From Blautia sp. AF19-10LB (lineage in GTDB: Bacteria; Bacillota; Clostridia; Lachnospirales; Lachnospiraceae), in NCBI RefSeq assembly GCF_003461245.1, contig NZ_QTWS01000015.1:1-64000 (forward strand): 64,000 bases of DNA, written 5' to 3'. The notes under the pieces were generated by a model that saw only the letters and a list, made by a program, of their open reading frames with translations, was not told the origin of the DNA and ran no database searches. A program made the position numbers and the translations under genes. This document shows positions 24,232-32,386 of the stretch, piece by piece (position 1 is the stretch's first letter; each line of letters starts with the position of its first letter).

Positions 24232-24582
24232 TTACTCAGCAATCTCATTGATCGCTTCTACTGTTTTGTTGTACTGATTTTTTACTTCTGCGTATAATGC
24301 CTCATATCCATTCAGTTCTCTTCCGCGAAGTTTCTCTGTCAGCGCTTCACCTGGTTTGTAAAGATTGTCAAAGCCAAGGTTCAAACATATGCCTTTCAGT
24401 GTATGTGCAGCACGGAATGCGCGTTCTGCGTCCCCCTGCTCGATTGCATCTGTAAGATCCTGGAAGCTTGGGTCTTTGAGGAATTTTACAGCAAATTTCT
24501 TGATCAGCATTTCATTTCCAAGTCTGGATAAAACTCCGTCATAATTTGCGCCCATTTTTTCATAACTTTCTCTAACTGTCAT
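24232..24582 (-). CDS. Hpt (histidine phosphotransfer) domain protein
   Basis: A 116-residue four-helix Hpt protein; His60 in RAAHTLKGICLNLG is the phosphate acceptor. It carries phosphate between a hybrid kinase and a receiver domain. The gene immediately upstream encodes a GGDEF-REC-HD-GYP protein whose receiver is a likely partner. No kinase is encoded nearby, so the phosphate source is elsewhere. AAGGAG lies before the ATG. Confidence 0.9.
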   Translation of the reverse strand: MTVRESYEKMGANYDGVLSRLGNEMLIKKFAVKFLKDPSFQDLTDAIEQGDAERAFRAAHTLKGICLNLGFDNLYKPGEALTEKLRGRELNGYEALYAEVKNQYNKTVEAINEIAE

Positions 24583-24626
24583 TCTGTATATTCTCCTTTA
24601 ATTCTTATTGGTAAAATGCATTATGA

Positions 24627-26813
24627 TTAATTAATACCCCTGTGATCTTTATCAGTCAGACATTTTCTGAGGTAAGAGTTTACGTGTTTGTCAATCATAT
24701 TTCCGTTTTGCCCCCCCCCAATAAAATCAAGGTCTGTATCATTTTCAATTTCTGAACATTCTTTCTGGATATCCTGTGTGATAGATTCCATCAGATGTTC
24801 TTTGGTACTTTCATATTCTTCCAATTCTCTCATTATATTGCGTTTATAAGAAGCATTGTAATCTTCACTTACTACGATGCTGTCCCTTACCTTCTCCTGT
24901 GCTTCTACAAGACACTTCAGAAGGATCGGATTGAAGGCTCCACATTCGCCGTTAAGAATCATTCGCATTGCTTCTCTGTGCGTATACTTCTTCTTATAAA
25001 CCCGCCTGCTGACAAGCGCATCATAAACATCTGCCAGTGCAACGACCTGTGCGGAAAGAGGAATATCATCTCCCTTCAATCCGTCTGGATAGCCTTTACC
25101 GTCATATCTCTCATGATGCCATCTGCATATCTGATAAGCAATCTTGACAAATTCTTCATCCTTGAAGATTTCCATGTTTTCCAGCATGGAGGCACCGATC
25201 ACTGTATGTTCCTTGACGATCTCTGTCTCCTCCGGTGTCAGCTTGCCTGCCTTGTTCAGTATCTTGCCATCAATGCCGATTTTTCCGATATCGTGAAGAG
25301 AAGCCGCTGTCGTGATCATCAGTCTGTCTGACCATGAAACATTGTACTTATCCGTAACCTGAACCAGCTGTTCCAGAAGGATTCCTGTCAGGATATTTAC
25401 ATTCAGGACATGTCGTCCACTTTCGCCATTTCGGAATTCTACGATCTGGCTTAAAATCTCGATCAGGATACGGTTATTCTTCTCTTTCTCATATACCTGA
25501 TTGGTGATCAGGGCGATCAGCTTGCGCTGCTTCGCATAAAGTTTGATCGTATTAAATACTCTCCGATGAACAACTTCTGCATCAAATGGTCTGTTGATGT
25601 AATCAGATACACCCATCTCGTAGGCTTTCTTGACACTGGTCGCAGAATCCTCACTGGAGATCATGATTACCGGAATATCATCAATCCACTGATATTTATT
25701 CAGAAACTCCAGAACCTCAAATCCATCCATGACAGGCATCACAATATCGAGAAGCACCAGCGAGATACTGGTTCCATATTTCCTGATGACAGAAATACAT
25801 TCCTCACCATTCTCTGCCTCCAGGATCTCAAATTCATCTCCCAGAATTGCTGACAGGATCTCTCTGTTCATCTCTGAATCATCGACGATCAGAATCTTAT
25901 ATTTATGAATAGATGATGTATTTGTCAGTGCCGGTGTTTCGTTCAGCAGGTCTCCCTCGGTCACTACCATGTTCTTGGTTGTCTTTGCCTGATACATATA
26001 CTGATCTGCCCTGCGTATTGCTGACTCTATTGTCCCGCGTGTAGACAATACCCCGCCTATGCTGACAGACATACGAAGCTGTAAATACCCGGGTACTTCT
26101 GCGATATGTATCGCTTCCTGTATCTGTTTCAGTTTCTTGCGGAAAGAGGATTCCAGAATATCCGGCATTACCAGAAGAAATTCATCACCGCCAAATCGAA
26201 CCAGCATATCTGTCTTACGGATATTGTTTCGTATAATCTTGACAACCGTCTCCAGGACAAGATCTCCTGCATTATGTCCATAAGTATCATTATAAAACTT
26301 AAAGTCATCCAGGTCGATCATTGCAACCCCGGCAACCATATCAACAGATTTGAGCTGATCCTCATAGTAACGCCTGTTATATGCACCTGTCAATGCATCC
26401 ATATACAGTTCTCTGTCGTACCGGATCAGTTTCTTGAGCATCTCATCGCGCTCTTTCTTGCTTACCAGCGCATCTCCGTCCAGTTTGTTTACCAGTTCTG
26501 CCACGTATGGAACGCCATCGATCTTGATATATTTGGACACTACCTGGAAAATGCCATCATCTATAAATTCAAGTTTTGTTCTCTTACCTTTTTCTGCAAA
26601 GGCCGCCCTGGAAATGCAGTTATCACAACGGGAATTCTTATTCCAGAGTGCATAGCATTCACATCCCTCTGACATATCTGTACTTCCCTGAAGCCTTCCG
26701 GTTCGCAGTTCCTCCTCGTTAAGAAGGCGTACAATTGAAAATACTTTCTTCAGTTCTTTGAGCATGACTTCCCATTCATGCCTGGTCATATCATTTTCGT
26801 TTTGTGCTTCCAT
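24627..26813 (-). CDS. Cyclic-di-GMP regulator: Cys-rich sensor - GGDEF - REC - HD-GYP
   Basis: A 728-residue cytoplasmic protein able in principle both to make and to break cyclic-di-GMP. An N-terminal sensor region has four cysteines (51, 53, 63, 66) that could hold a metal or react to redox. The diguanylate cyclase domain keeps GGDEF (208-212). A receiver follows with Asp356 as acceptor, but the usual Lys after the fourth strand is Arg (YINRPF). The HD-GYP phosphodiesterase has HDIGKIG (about 507-513), HHERYDGKGYPDG and the GYP triad (574-576). A run of nine G in the coding strand (C at 24711-24719) lies about 20 codons before the end. The order GGDEF-REC-HD-GYP is less usual than REC first. 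Confidence 0.93.
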   Translation of the reverse strand: MEAQNENDMTRHEWEVMLKELKKVFSIVRLLNEEELRTGRLQGSTDMSEGCECYALWNKNSRCDNCISRAAFAEKGKRTKLEFIDDGIFQVVSKYIKIDGVPYVAELVNKLDGDALVSKKERDEMLKKLIRYDRELYMDALTGAYNRRYYEDQLKSVDMVAGVAMIDLDDFKFYNDTYGHNAGDLVLETVVKIIRNNIRKTDMLVRFGGDEFLLVMPDILESSFRKKLKQIQEAIHIAEVPGYLQLRMSVSIGGVLSTRGTIESAIRRADQYMYQAKTTKNMVVTEGDLLNETPALTNTSSIHKYKILIVDDSEMNREILSAILGDEFEILEAENGEECISVIRKYGTSISLVLLDIVMPVMDGFEVLEFLNKYQWIDDIPVIMISSEDSATSVKKAYEMGVSDYINRPFDAEVVHRRVFNTIKLYAKQRKLIALITNQVYEKEKNNRILIEILSQIVEFRNGESGRHVLNVNILTGILLEQLVQVTDKYNVSWSDRLMITTAASLHDIGKIGIDGKILNKAGKLTPEETEIVKEHTVIGASMLENMEIFKDEEFVKIAYQICRWHHERYDGKGYPDGLKGDDIPLSAQVVALADVYDALVSRRVYKKKYTHREAMRMILNGECGAFNPILLKCLVEAQEKVRDSIVVSEDYNASYKRNIMRELEEYESTKEHLMESITQDIQKECSEIENDTDLDFIGGGQNGNMIDKHVNSYLRKCLTDKDHRGIN
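24711..24719. repeat. Nine-base C:G homopolymer inside the 3' end of the GGDEF/HD-GYP gene
   Basis: The coding strand has nine G encoding Gly-Gly-Gly. Losing one G gives a tail ending KTEI then stop; gaining one gives AKRKYD then stop. Either slip removes about 20 residues, so the tract could act as a switch of the C-terminal tail or be a site of sequencing error. Confidence 0.85.
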
Positions 26814-26909
26814 GGCATCCTTTCTTTTGCATACTTCTTTGCGTCTCCTATAAGATTATATTATACCATTCTCAATTTTGCCCGTAAAGAAATTTAAGGA
26901 ATCTTCTTA

Positions 26910-28004
26910 TTATTTTCTGCTTTTCTTTTTGCTTTTTTTACTGCCATTTCCAGCTTTCTTGATATTTTTTCTCTTTTTTTGAAGTCTGCTTTTTTTACGT
27001 CTGAATATCAGACTTGCGCCATAGAGTATTATCAGGAAAAATATCCCCTTCACTACATTTATAACGGTATGATCTGGTGTCGTTTCTTTCTGCTCTTCCG
27101 GAACTGTCTGCACTTTTTCCGTGTCGACAGATTCTTCCTCTGCCTCTATCTCCTGTGTCTGCTGTTCCAGATATGCAAATCCATAATTAAAAAGCTTGAT
27201 CGTATCTGTATAATGTGTCATCTCACTTTTTAATACTACTGCGATCAGATTTTTATCGTCTTTCCTGGCTGCTGTTACTAAGGTATTTCCTGCTGCATCC
27301 GTGTAACCGGTTTTTCCTGCATAGGCATACTTATAAGAATAGTCTGTCCCATTCAAAAGCTGATGTTCCATTTCAACGATACAGCCGTTCGGATTATTCA
27401 AAGTTACCGGAAGCTGGTATGTCTTTGCCGATGCAATTTCCCTTACAGTGTCATTAGAAAAAGCGGCTGCTGCGATCTTGGCCATATCTTCCGCTGTAAC
27501 CTTCTGCTCTTCTGCATTTAGTCCGGAAGGGTTCACAAAATTACTGTCTGTGCATCCCAGTTCCTGTGCCTTTTCATTCATATGTTCTGCAAATTTCTCA
27601 TTACTTCCGGCAACATATTCCGCAAGCGCATTAGCCGCCTGATTGGAAGATTTCAACAGCATTGCATACATACAGTCTTCTACTGTCAGTTTATCGCCCG
27701 TTTCTAACTGAAGTGCATTTCCACTCCCTTCTTCCACTCCATAGACAGCATCGTACGAAAAAATAACGATATCATCCAGCTTTCCTTCCTCCGCTGTCAC
27801 CAGTGCTGTCAGAAGTTTTACAATACTTGCGGGATATAATTTTTCTTTTCCATTCTTCTCATACAAAATATCTCCACTGTCCATATCCATTACAACTACA
27901 GCCTGTGATTCGATCACCGGTTCTTTCAATGTCTGTGCCCAGATATTCTGTGTAAACAGAATCCCTGATAAAATGCCTATTGTCAAATGAATTCCTTTTA
28001 TCAT
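26910..28004 (-). CDS. D-alanyl-D-alanine carboxypeptidase (penicillin-binding protein, DacF/PBP5 type)
   Basis: A 364-residue membrane-attached serine peptidase that trims the terminal D-Ala from peptidoglycan stem peptides. Signal peptide at the start (MIKGIHLTIGILSGILF). The active-site motifs are SIVK (Ser60 and Lys63), SSN (119-121) and KTG (231-233). In place of the usual C-terminal amphipathic helix there is a transmembrane helix near residues 320-340 and a strongly basic cytoplasmic tail rich in Lys. The ATG at 28004 follows AGGATGG and is preferred to an ATG five codons upstream that lies in that ribosome site. A short acidic stretch (IEAEEESVDTEKV) precedes the anchor. Confidence 0.92.
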   Translation of the reverse strand: MIKGIHLTIGILSGILFTQNIWAQTLKEPVIESQAVVVMDMDSGDILYEKNGKEKLYPASIVKLLTALVTAEEGKLDDIVIFSYDAVYGVEEGSGNALQLETGDKLTVEDCMYAMLLKSSNQAANALAEYVAGSNEKFAEHMNEKAQELGCTDSNFVNPSGLNAEEQKVTAEDMAKIAAAAFSNDTVREIASAKTYQLPVTLNNPNGCIVEMEHQLLNGTDYSYKYAYAGKTGYTDAAGNTLVTAARKDDKNLIAVVLKSEMTHYTDTIKLFNYGFAYLEQQTQEIEAEEESVDTEKVQTVPEEQKETTPDHTVINVVKGIFFLIILYGASLIFRRKKSRLQKKRKNIKKAGNGSKKSKKKSRK

Positions 28005-28134
28005 GTTTCCATCCTGCAATTATTTTTTTATCTGATTATATCATATTTTCTTAATTATTACGAAATATTTTTTTAACAATTATAACATGTATATAATATA
28101 GTATTCTGCAATAACTGCCCAAAAATACATCAGA

Positions 28135-28205
28135 CCCGCGGAAACAGCATTTTGCCCCGTATGTCTCGGGATTTTGCCATTATTCATTGCAAAACACCTC
28201 GCGGG
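28135..28205 (+). ncRNA. Candidate structured RNA element (fold seen by eye)
   Basis: CCCGCG (28135-28140) can pair with CGCGGG (28200-28205). Inside are a small hairpin CCCG/CGGG (28156-28159 with 28167-28170) and a second, TTTTGC/GCAAAA (28172-28177 with 28189-28194). TTTTGC also occurs at 28150-28155, so the last stem has two possible partners, as in switching RNAs. I do not recognise a known riboswitch class. Strand is a guess from the downstream gene. Confidence 0.25.
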
Positions 28206-28214
28206 ATACTACCT

Positions 28215-28332
28215 GTGAACAGTTACATTTGTCGTTCAATTCACAATATTGTGAATAAATTTTCACTGGTAGAATGGTGTCGTTTGTGGTAATCTAAGAA
28301 TAGATATTTTATAAAAAATTGTAACTGTTCAC
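28215..28332. repeat. 13-base perfect inverted repeat flanking 92 bases
   Basis: GTGAACAGTTACA (28215-28227) is the exact reverse complement of TGTAACTGTTCAC (28320-28332). The related word also forms the hairpin at 20647-20673. It may be a small palindromic repeat element (MITE-like or REP-like). Confidence 0.6.
28239..28256. promoter_or_regulatory. Perfect 18-base palindrome, operator-like
   Basis: ATTCACAATATTGTGAAT is self-complementary over its full length. It lies about 120 bases before the DUF6483 gene and just ahead of a TAGAAT-type -10. A dimeric repressor site is the simplest reading; the regulator is unknown. The TTGTGAA halves recall Rex-type sites, but the spacing does not fit. 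Confidence 0.45.
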
Positions 28333-28377
28333 GTGATAATGGTTGCAATAAATTTTGATTCAGAAGGGAGAATCCAA

Positions 28378-28764
28378 ATGCTTCAGGATGATTTTATACT
28401 GCGCCAGATCCGTGAAATGGTTCATGCTGTTATGAAAATGCTGTTTCAGGTAAGCGCATCCGAGCTTACCCCGGAAGTGATCGAAGACAGTACTGCCAGA
28501 ACGACTCTTGAGAATCTGATCGCTCTGACCGATGAGGGTAAGATTGACGAGGCAGAGAACCAGTTATACGAAATGACCTGTGATGGTGACCGCCAGAATC
28601 TGGAGATCGGTCTTCTTTTTTATTATAATCTTAATGGAAAGGACGATGACTTCCTGGAAGTCCACAATTTCAGCCGTGAAGAGATCATGACCGGAATTCA
28701 GGATCTTGCTGACCGTTATCAGCTCAGTGGAATTGCGGAAGCATTCCGCACAGAAATCTTATAA
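28378..28764 (+). CDS. DUF6483-family protein
   Basis: A 128-residue cytoplasmic helical protein. The start (MLQDDFILRQIREMVHAVMK) resembles DUF6483 proteins of Clostridia, whose function is unknown. The ATG at 28378 is chosen over one at 28333 because AGAAGGGAG lies 8 bases before it. It is followed after 22 bases by the phosphoribosyltransferase-like gene, so the two are probably co-transcribed. Confidence 0.75.
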   Translation: MLQDDFILRQIREMVHAVMKMLFQVSASELTPEVIEDSTARTTLENLIALTDEGKIDEAENQLYEMTCDGDRQNLEIGLLFYYNLNGKDDDFLEVHNFSREEIMTGIQDLADRYQLSGIAEAFRTEIL

Positions 28765-28786
28765 TGCTTATAAGGGAGGGATTTTT

Positions 28787-29428
28787 ATGGAATCAAGAAT
28801 GACCAAAATCAGTGCACGCGGCGACAAGAAAATTCAGCTTAAGGTAATTCCTGGACATTTTGCAACACCGCAGTCTCACATCACCCATTATCTGGACCTT
28901 ACCACTATGCGTTCCAGAAGTTCAGAGGCACTTCGTGTCGCAGAGGCACTGGCTGCCAACTATGAAACAAGTATTCCTGTTGATACGATCATCTGTATGA
29001 GCGGACTGGAGGTTGTCGGTGCATACCTGGCAGAGACACTTACCAGAGCTGGTGTATATTCTATGAACTCACACCAGACTATTTATATCACTGCTCCGGA
29101 ATACAATAACTCTGGTCAGATCATTTTCCGTGACAATATCCAGCCAATGATCAAGAACAAGAACATCCTGATCCTGGATGGTTCTATCACAACAGGCGAA
29201 ACTCTGTCCCGTGCGATCGAGAGTATCTTGTACTACGGCGGCACGATCCGTGGTATCGCTGCAATTTTCAGTGCAGCTACCAATATTGCCGGACTGCCTG
29301 TTTATAGTATTTTTGATCACAGGGATCTTCCAAATTATGGTTCGTATCCTGCTTCCACCTGTCCTTTATGTGCCCAGAAACAGAAACTGGATGCATTGGT
29401 AAATGGCTTCGGTTATTCCAAGATCTAA
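28787..29428 (+). CDS. Phosphoribosyltransferase-like protein (orotate PRTase-type)
   Basis: A 213-residue type I phosphoribosyltransferase fold. The PRPP loop reads ILILDGSITTGET, so the usual paired acidic residues (DD/ED) are replaced by D-G; catalytic activity is therefore uncertain and a regulatory role is possible. The flexible part IICMSGLEVVGAYLAETL matches orotate PRTases. A C-terminal CPLCAQKQK pair of cysteines could bind metal. AAGGGAGGG precedes the ATG at 28787, inside the intergenic space after the DUF6483 gene. A good terminator follows. Confidence 0.82.
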   Translation: MESRMTKISARGDKKIQLKVIPGHFATPQSHITHYLDLTTMRSRSSEALRVAEALAANYETSIPVDTIICMSGLEVVGAYLAETLTRAGVYSMNSHQTIYITAPEYNNSGQIIFRDNIQPMIKNKNILILDGSITTGETLSRAIESILYYGGTIRGIAAIFSAATNIAGLPVYSIFDHRDLPNYGSYPASTCPLCAQKQKLDALVNGFGYSKI

Positions 29429-29436
29429 GCTGTTAA

Positions 29437-29460
29437 AAAGGGCCGCAAGGCCCTTTTTTT
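29437..29460 (+). terminator. Rho-independent terminator after the phosphoribosyltransferase-like gene
   Basis: AAAGGGCC, loop GCAA, GGCCCTTT and a run of seven T. Confidence 0.92.
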
Positions 29461-29505
29461 CTGGCAAAAATACCTTCTATACTTTCAAACACGAGGAGTT
29501 TTATT

Positions 29506-30657
29506 ATGAATAAAAAAGAAATATCAGAAATCAAGAAACAGTTTACCCCCAACAACTGCGCCATCACACGAATCTGCGGCTGCTACGTTGACGGAGAAAA
29601 AAACAAAAAGACCAAGCTGAAAGAAGCATTTCTTTCTCTCTCCGAAGAAGAAATGTTCAAATACTTTGAAATCTTCAAGAAAACTCTTTCCGGTACTGTC
29701 GGCAAGAACCTGATCAATATGGAATTTCCTCTCGAGCAGGAAAAAGAAGGCGGCACACAGGAATTCCTTCTTCGTCTGCGCGGCAGTAAGTTACAGGATG
29801 ATGCTATCCTGGATGAATTCTATGACAAAGTGATCGAATCTTACGATTACGGTGAGAATTATTATATCATCCTGATCCACGCTGTATACGATATCCCTGG
29901 TAAATCTTCTGATGGTCAGGAAATGTTTGATGCTTCCGATGAGATCTATGATCATATTCTGTGCAGCATCTGCCCTGTAAACCTTTCCAAAGCAGGTCTC
30001 TGCTACAATGCAGAAACCAACAATATCGAGGACCGCATCCGTGACTGGATCGTAGAAATGCCGGATCTTGGATTCCTGTTCCCGGTATTTAATGACCGCA
30101 GTACAGATATCCACGGACTTCTCTACTACTCCAAGAACGCAGAACAGCTCCGCAGTACTTTCGTAGATGAACTGTTTGGCTGCGATACACCGCTGTCTGC
30201 CGGAGGCCAAAGGGATTCTTTTAATGCCCTTGTAGAAGAAACTCTGGGCGAGGACTGTGCTTACGATACCGTCATGAATATCCACGAAAAACTGAACGAA
30301 TGGGTTGAAGCACAGAAGGATTCTCCTGAACCCGCTGTTCTCACCAAACCAGAAGTGAAACGTCTCTTCGAGGAATGCGGTGTCGAAGAAGAAAAAATGG
30401 AAACTTTCGACCAGTGCTACGAAGCCACCGCCGGTGAGAATGCATCCCTGATGGTATCCAACATTACCAACACCCGCCGGACCGAGATCAAAACCCCGGA
30501 TGTCGTCATCCACGTAGACCCGGACCGCGCGGCGTTAATTGAAACCCAGATTATTGATGGACGTAAATGTATCGTGATTCCGATGGAGGGTGATGTTGAG
30601 ATCAATGGTATCCATGTGACGGGAAGTTTTTCTGAGGATAATGCGGAGGAAATTTAA
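29506..30657 (+). CDS. DUF4317-family protein
   Basis: A 383-residue cytoplasmic protein matching the DUF4317 family of Clostridia over its full length (start MNKKEISEIKKQFTPNNCAI, then RICGCYVDGEKNKK). No enzyme motif, signal peptide or membrane helix is visible. Function unknown. ACGAGGAG lies before the ATG; terminators on both sides make it a single-gene unit. Confidence 0.85.
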   Translation: MNKKEISEIKKQFTPNNCAITRICGCYVDGEKNKKTKLKEAFLSLSEEEMFKYFEIFKKTLSGTVGKNLINMEFPLEQEKEGGTQEFLLRLRGSKLQDDAILDEFYDKVIESYDYGENYYIILIHAVYDIPGKSSDGQEMFDASDEIYDHILCSICPVNLSKAGLCYNAETNNIEDRIRDWIVEMPDLGFLFPVFNDRSTDIHGLLYYSKNAEQLRSTFVDELFGCDTPLSAGGQRDSFNALVEETLGEDCAYDTVMNIHEKLNEWVEAQKDSPEPAVLTKPEVKRLFEECGVEEEKMETFDQCYEATAGENASLMVSNITNTRRTEIKTPDVVIHVDPDRAALIETQIIDGRKCIVIPMEGDVEINGIHVTGSFSEDNAEEI

Positions 30658-30672
30658 TATCCTTACATAATA

Positions 30673-30712
30673 GAGCCCCGCAGCGAATGCTGCGGGGCTC
30701 CGATTTTTACGA
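30673..30712. terminator. Strong bidirectional terminator
   Basis: GAGCCCCGCAGC (30673-30684) pairs with GCTGCGGGGCTC (30689-30700) around a GAAT loop; T-rich sequence follows on the plus strand. It ends the DUF4317 gene and the convergent foldase gene. Confidence 0.92.
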
Positions 30713-30716
30713 TTTT

Positions 30717-32261
30717 TTATTCGTAAATTCCATTCACAGTAACATCAAATACTGCTTCTTTTCCATTAAGCTCATCCACACCATAATCATCCGGGAAGGT
30801 TACGGTTACTTCTACTTCATCTCCTGGGTGAGCACCTACGAGCTGATCTTCAAAGTTATCAATATAGCTTCCAGAACCGATCACAAGGTCTGTTCCCTTT
30901 CCATCAGTGCTTCCACGATCGAATGCTGTACCATCGATCTTACCAACATAATCAATGTTTACAGTATCTCCGTCTTTGACTGTCAGAGATGTGTCTGTGC
31001 TGTAGGAAGGTGCTTCCGTAGCTTCTGGTGTTGTTGTTGCACTTGCTGCCTCAGTAGCTTCCGGTGTTGTTGTTGCACTTGCTGCCTCTGTAACTTCTGG
31101 AGTCTCAGTAGCGTCTGCCTCCGGTGTCTCTGTTACCTCAGTATCTTCTGTTGTATCAGCAGCTTCCTCGGTCGGCTCCGGTGTTGCGGTTGGCTGATTA
31201 TATTTATGGTTATCTGTTACTTTGAGAGTCTTGAGAACTTTCTTCTCTTCTTTGATATCTGCATCTTCCATCCACTTGTCAGTAGTCTCTGTATACAGAT
31301 CCTGCTCTCTTGTAGAAATGATAGACTCTTTCTTGGTCTCTGTTGCTTCTTCATCGTTTTTCTGATTCAGTTTTACAACATAGTATGCTGTATCTGTTTC
31401 GATCACGTCCGGAGCAACTTCTCCATCATCGAGTGTTCTGAGGACTTTGATCACTTCATCCGGATAAGTACTGCTGGATGTACTGCTGTCTTCCTCAGAA
31501 TCCTCATTCTCGGAATCTTCATCATCACTGGTATCATTTGCATCAAAAGTACCTTCCAGTGAAGAATAAGAATCATCTACAGATTTGGCGATCTCATCGA
31601 AATCTCCCTCTGGATCCTTGGTCAGTTCATCCTGGATCTTCTGTGCATCTTCTTTCTTCTGCTTAATCTCATCATCGCTTAAATCTGCTGTGCTGATACT
31701 TACATAACTGAAAGAAGACTGCTGTGCTTCCTCATCAGAAACATCCTTGTCTACATCTGCAATGATCGGATCATGAATTCTCTGTTTGTATGTCTCAAGT
31801 TCCAGGAAGGTTTTGACCTGATCTTCTGTAACTGCCAGGTCTGCAATTGCCTCATCAGAGTTTGCTTCCATAAAGGAAGCGGCTGCTTCTTCGATTGCTT
31901 TCTCATCATCATCTGTCAGTTCTACATCATAATCAGCTGCTTTTTCTTTCATGATGTACATAAGTTCTACGTCTTCGAGGGCCTGTTCTACAAGCTGTTC
32001 ACCATAGGTCTTGCCTTTCTCTGCTTCTGTATCCCAGATATCAAAATCAGAGCCGCCCATATAACTTCTGTACATAGCTTCTGTCTGCATCTGACCGTCT
32101 CTGACAGAAAGGCTTACAACGCCCAGCGGGATCTCTGTTCCATCTACTGTAGCAACCGTCTTGCTTCCGTCTAATTTCTTCTCACCGCATCCGGTAAGCA
32201 TTCCTGCAGCCATAATGCCTGCCATAGCAACAACGGCTGTTTTTTTTGTCATTTCCTTCAT
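30717..32261 (-). CDS. Secreted foldase lipoprotein: SurA/PrsA-like N-terminus with FKBP domain
   Basis: A 514-residue lipoprotein for protein folding outside the membrane. The lipobox ends at Cys25 (AGMLTGC). A SurA/PrsA-like chaperone region and a degenerate parvulin-like part (about 150-350, interrupted by an acidic Ser/Asp/Glu stretch) follow. A low-complexity Thr/Glu/Ala linker with tandem [12 protein letters not shown] units (about 375-425) leads to a C-terminal FKBP prolyl isomerase domain ([17 protein letters not shown] to KEAVFDVTV). The ATG at 32261 has GGAGG five bases upstream, which overlaps an ATG four codons earlier. The fusion of SurA-like and FKBP parts in one lipoprotein is uncommon. 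Confidence 0.85.
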   Translation of the reverse strand: MKEMTKKTAVVAMAGIMAAGMLTGCGEKKLDGSKTVATVDGTEIPLGVVSLSVRDGQMQTEAMYRSYMGGSDFDIWDTEAEKGKTYGEQLVEQALEDVELMYIMKEKAADYDVELTDDDEKAIEEAAASFMEANSDEAIADLAVTEDQVKTFLELETYKQRIHDPIIADVDKDVSDEEAQQSSFSYVSISTADLSDDEIKQKKEDAQKIQDELTKDPEGDFDEIAKSVDDSYSSLEGTFDANDTSDDEDSENEDSEEDSSTSSSTYPDEVIKVLRTLDDGEVAPDVIETDTAYYVVKLNQKNDEEATETKKESIISTREQDLYTETTDKWMEDADIKEEKKVLKTLKVTDNHKYNQPTATPEPTEEAADTTEDTEVTETPEADATETPEVTEAASATTTPEATEAASATTTPEATEAPSYSTDTSLTVKDGDTVNIDYVGKIDGTAFDRGSTDGKGTDLVIGSGSYIDNFEDQLVGAHPGDEVEVTVTFPDDYGVDELNGKEAVFDVTVNGIYE

Positions 32262-32386
32262 ATTTTCCTCCATGATTACCTGAATTCAATAGTATGAGTA
32301 TAAACTTTTTTCCCCTTCAGGGCAAGGATTATCCATAAGAAACGCTGTTTTTTCACAAAATAGACACGTTTCGTTCCTGACTGACT

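Larger units (their letters stand above)
28020..28377. other. Intergenic region of 358 bases with folded element and palindromes
   Basis: No gene recognised. It holds a possible three-way-junction RNA fold (28135-28205), a 13-base inverted repeat (28215-28227 and 28320-28332) and, inside it, a perfect 18-base palindrome (28239-28256). A weak promoter-like TAGAAT lies at 28270-28275. These are listed separately. Confidence 0.6.

Noticed and set aside
30687..31562. A 291-codon open frame on the plus strand with many cysteines
   Set aside because: Antisense to the acidic, repetitive foldase gene; cysteine richness is an effect of the complementary GCA/ACA-type codons.
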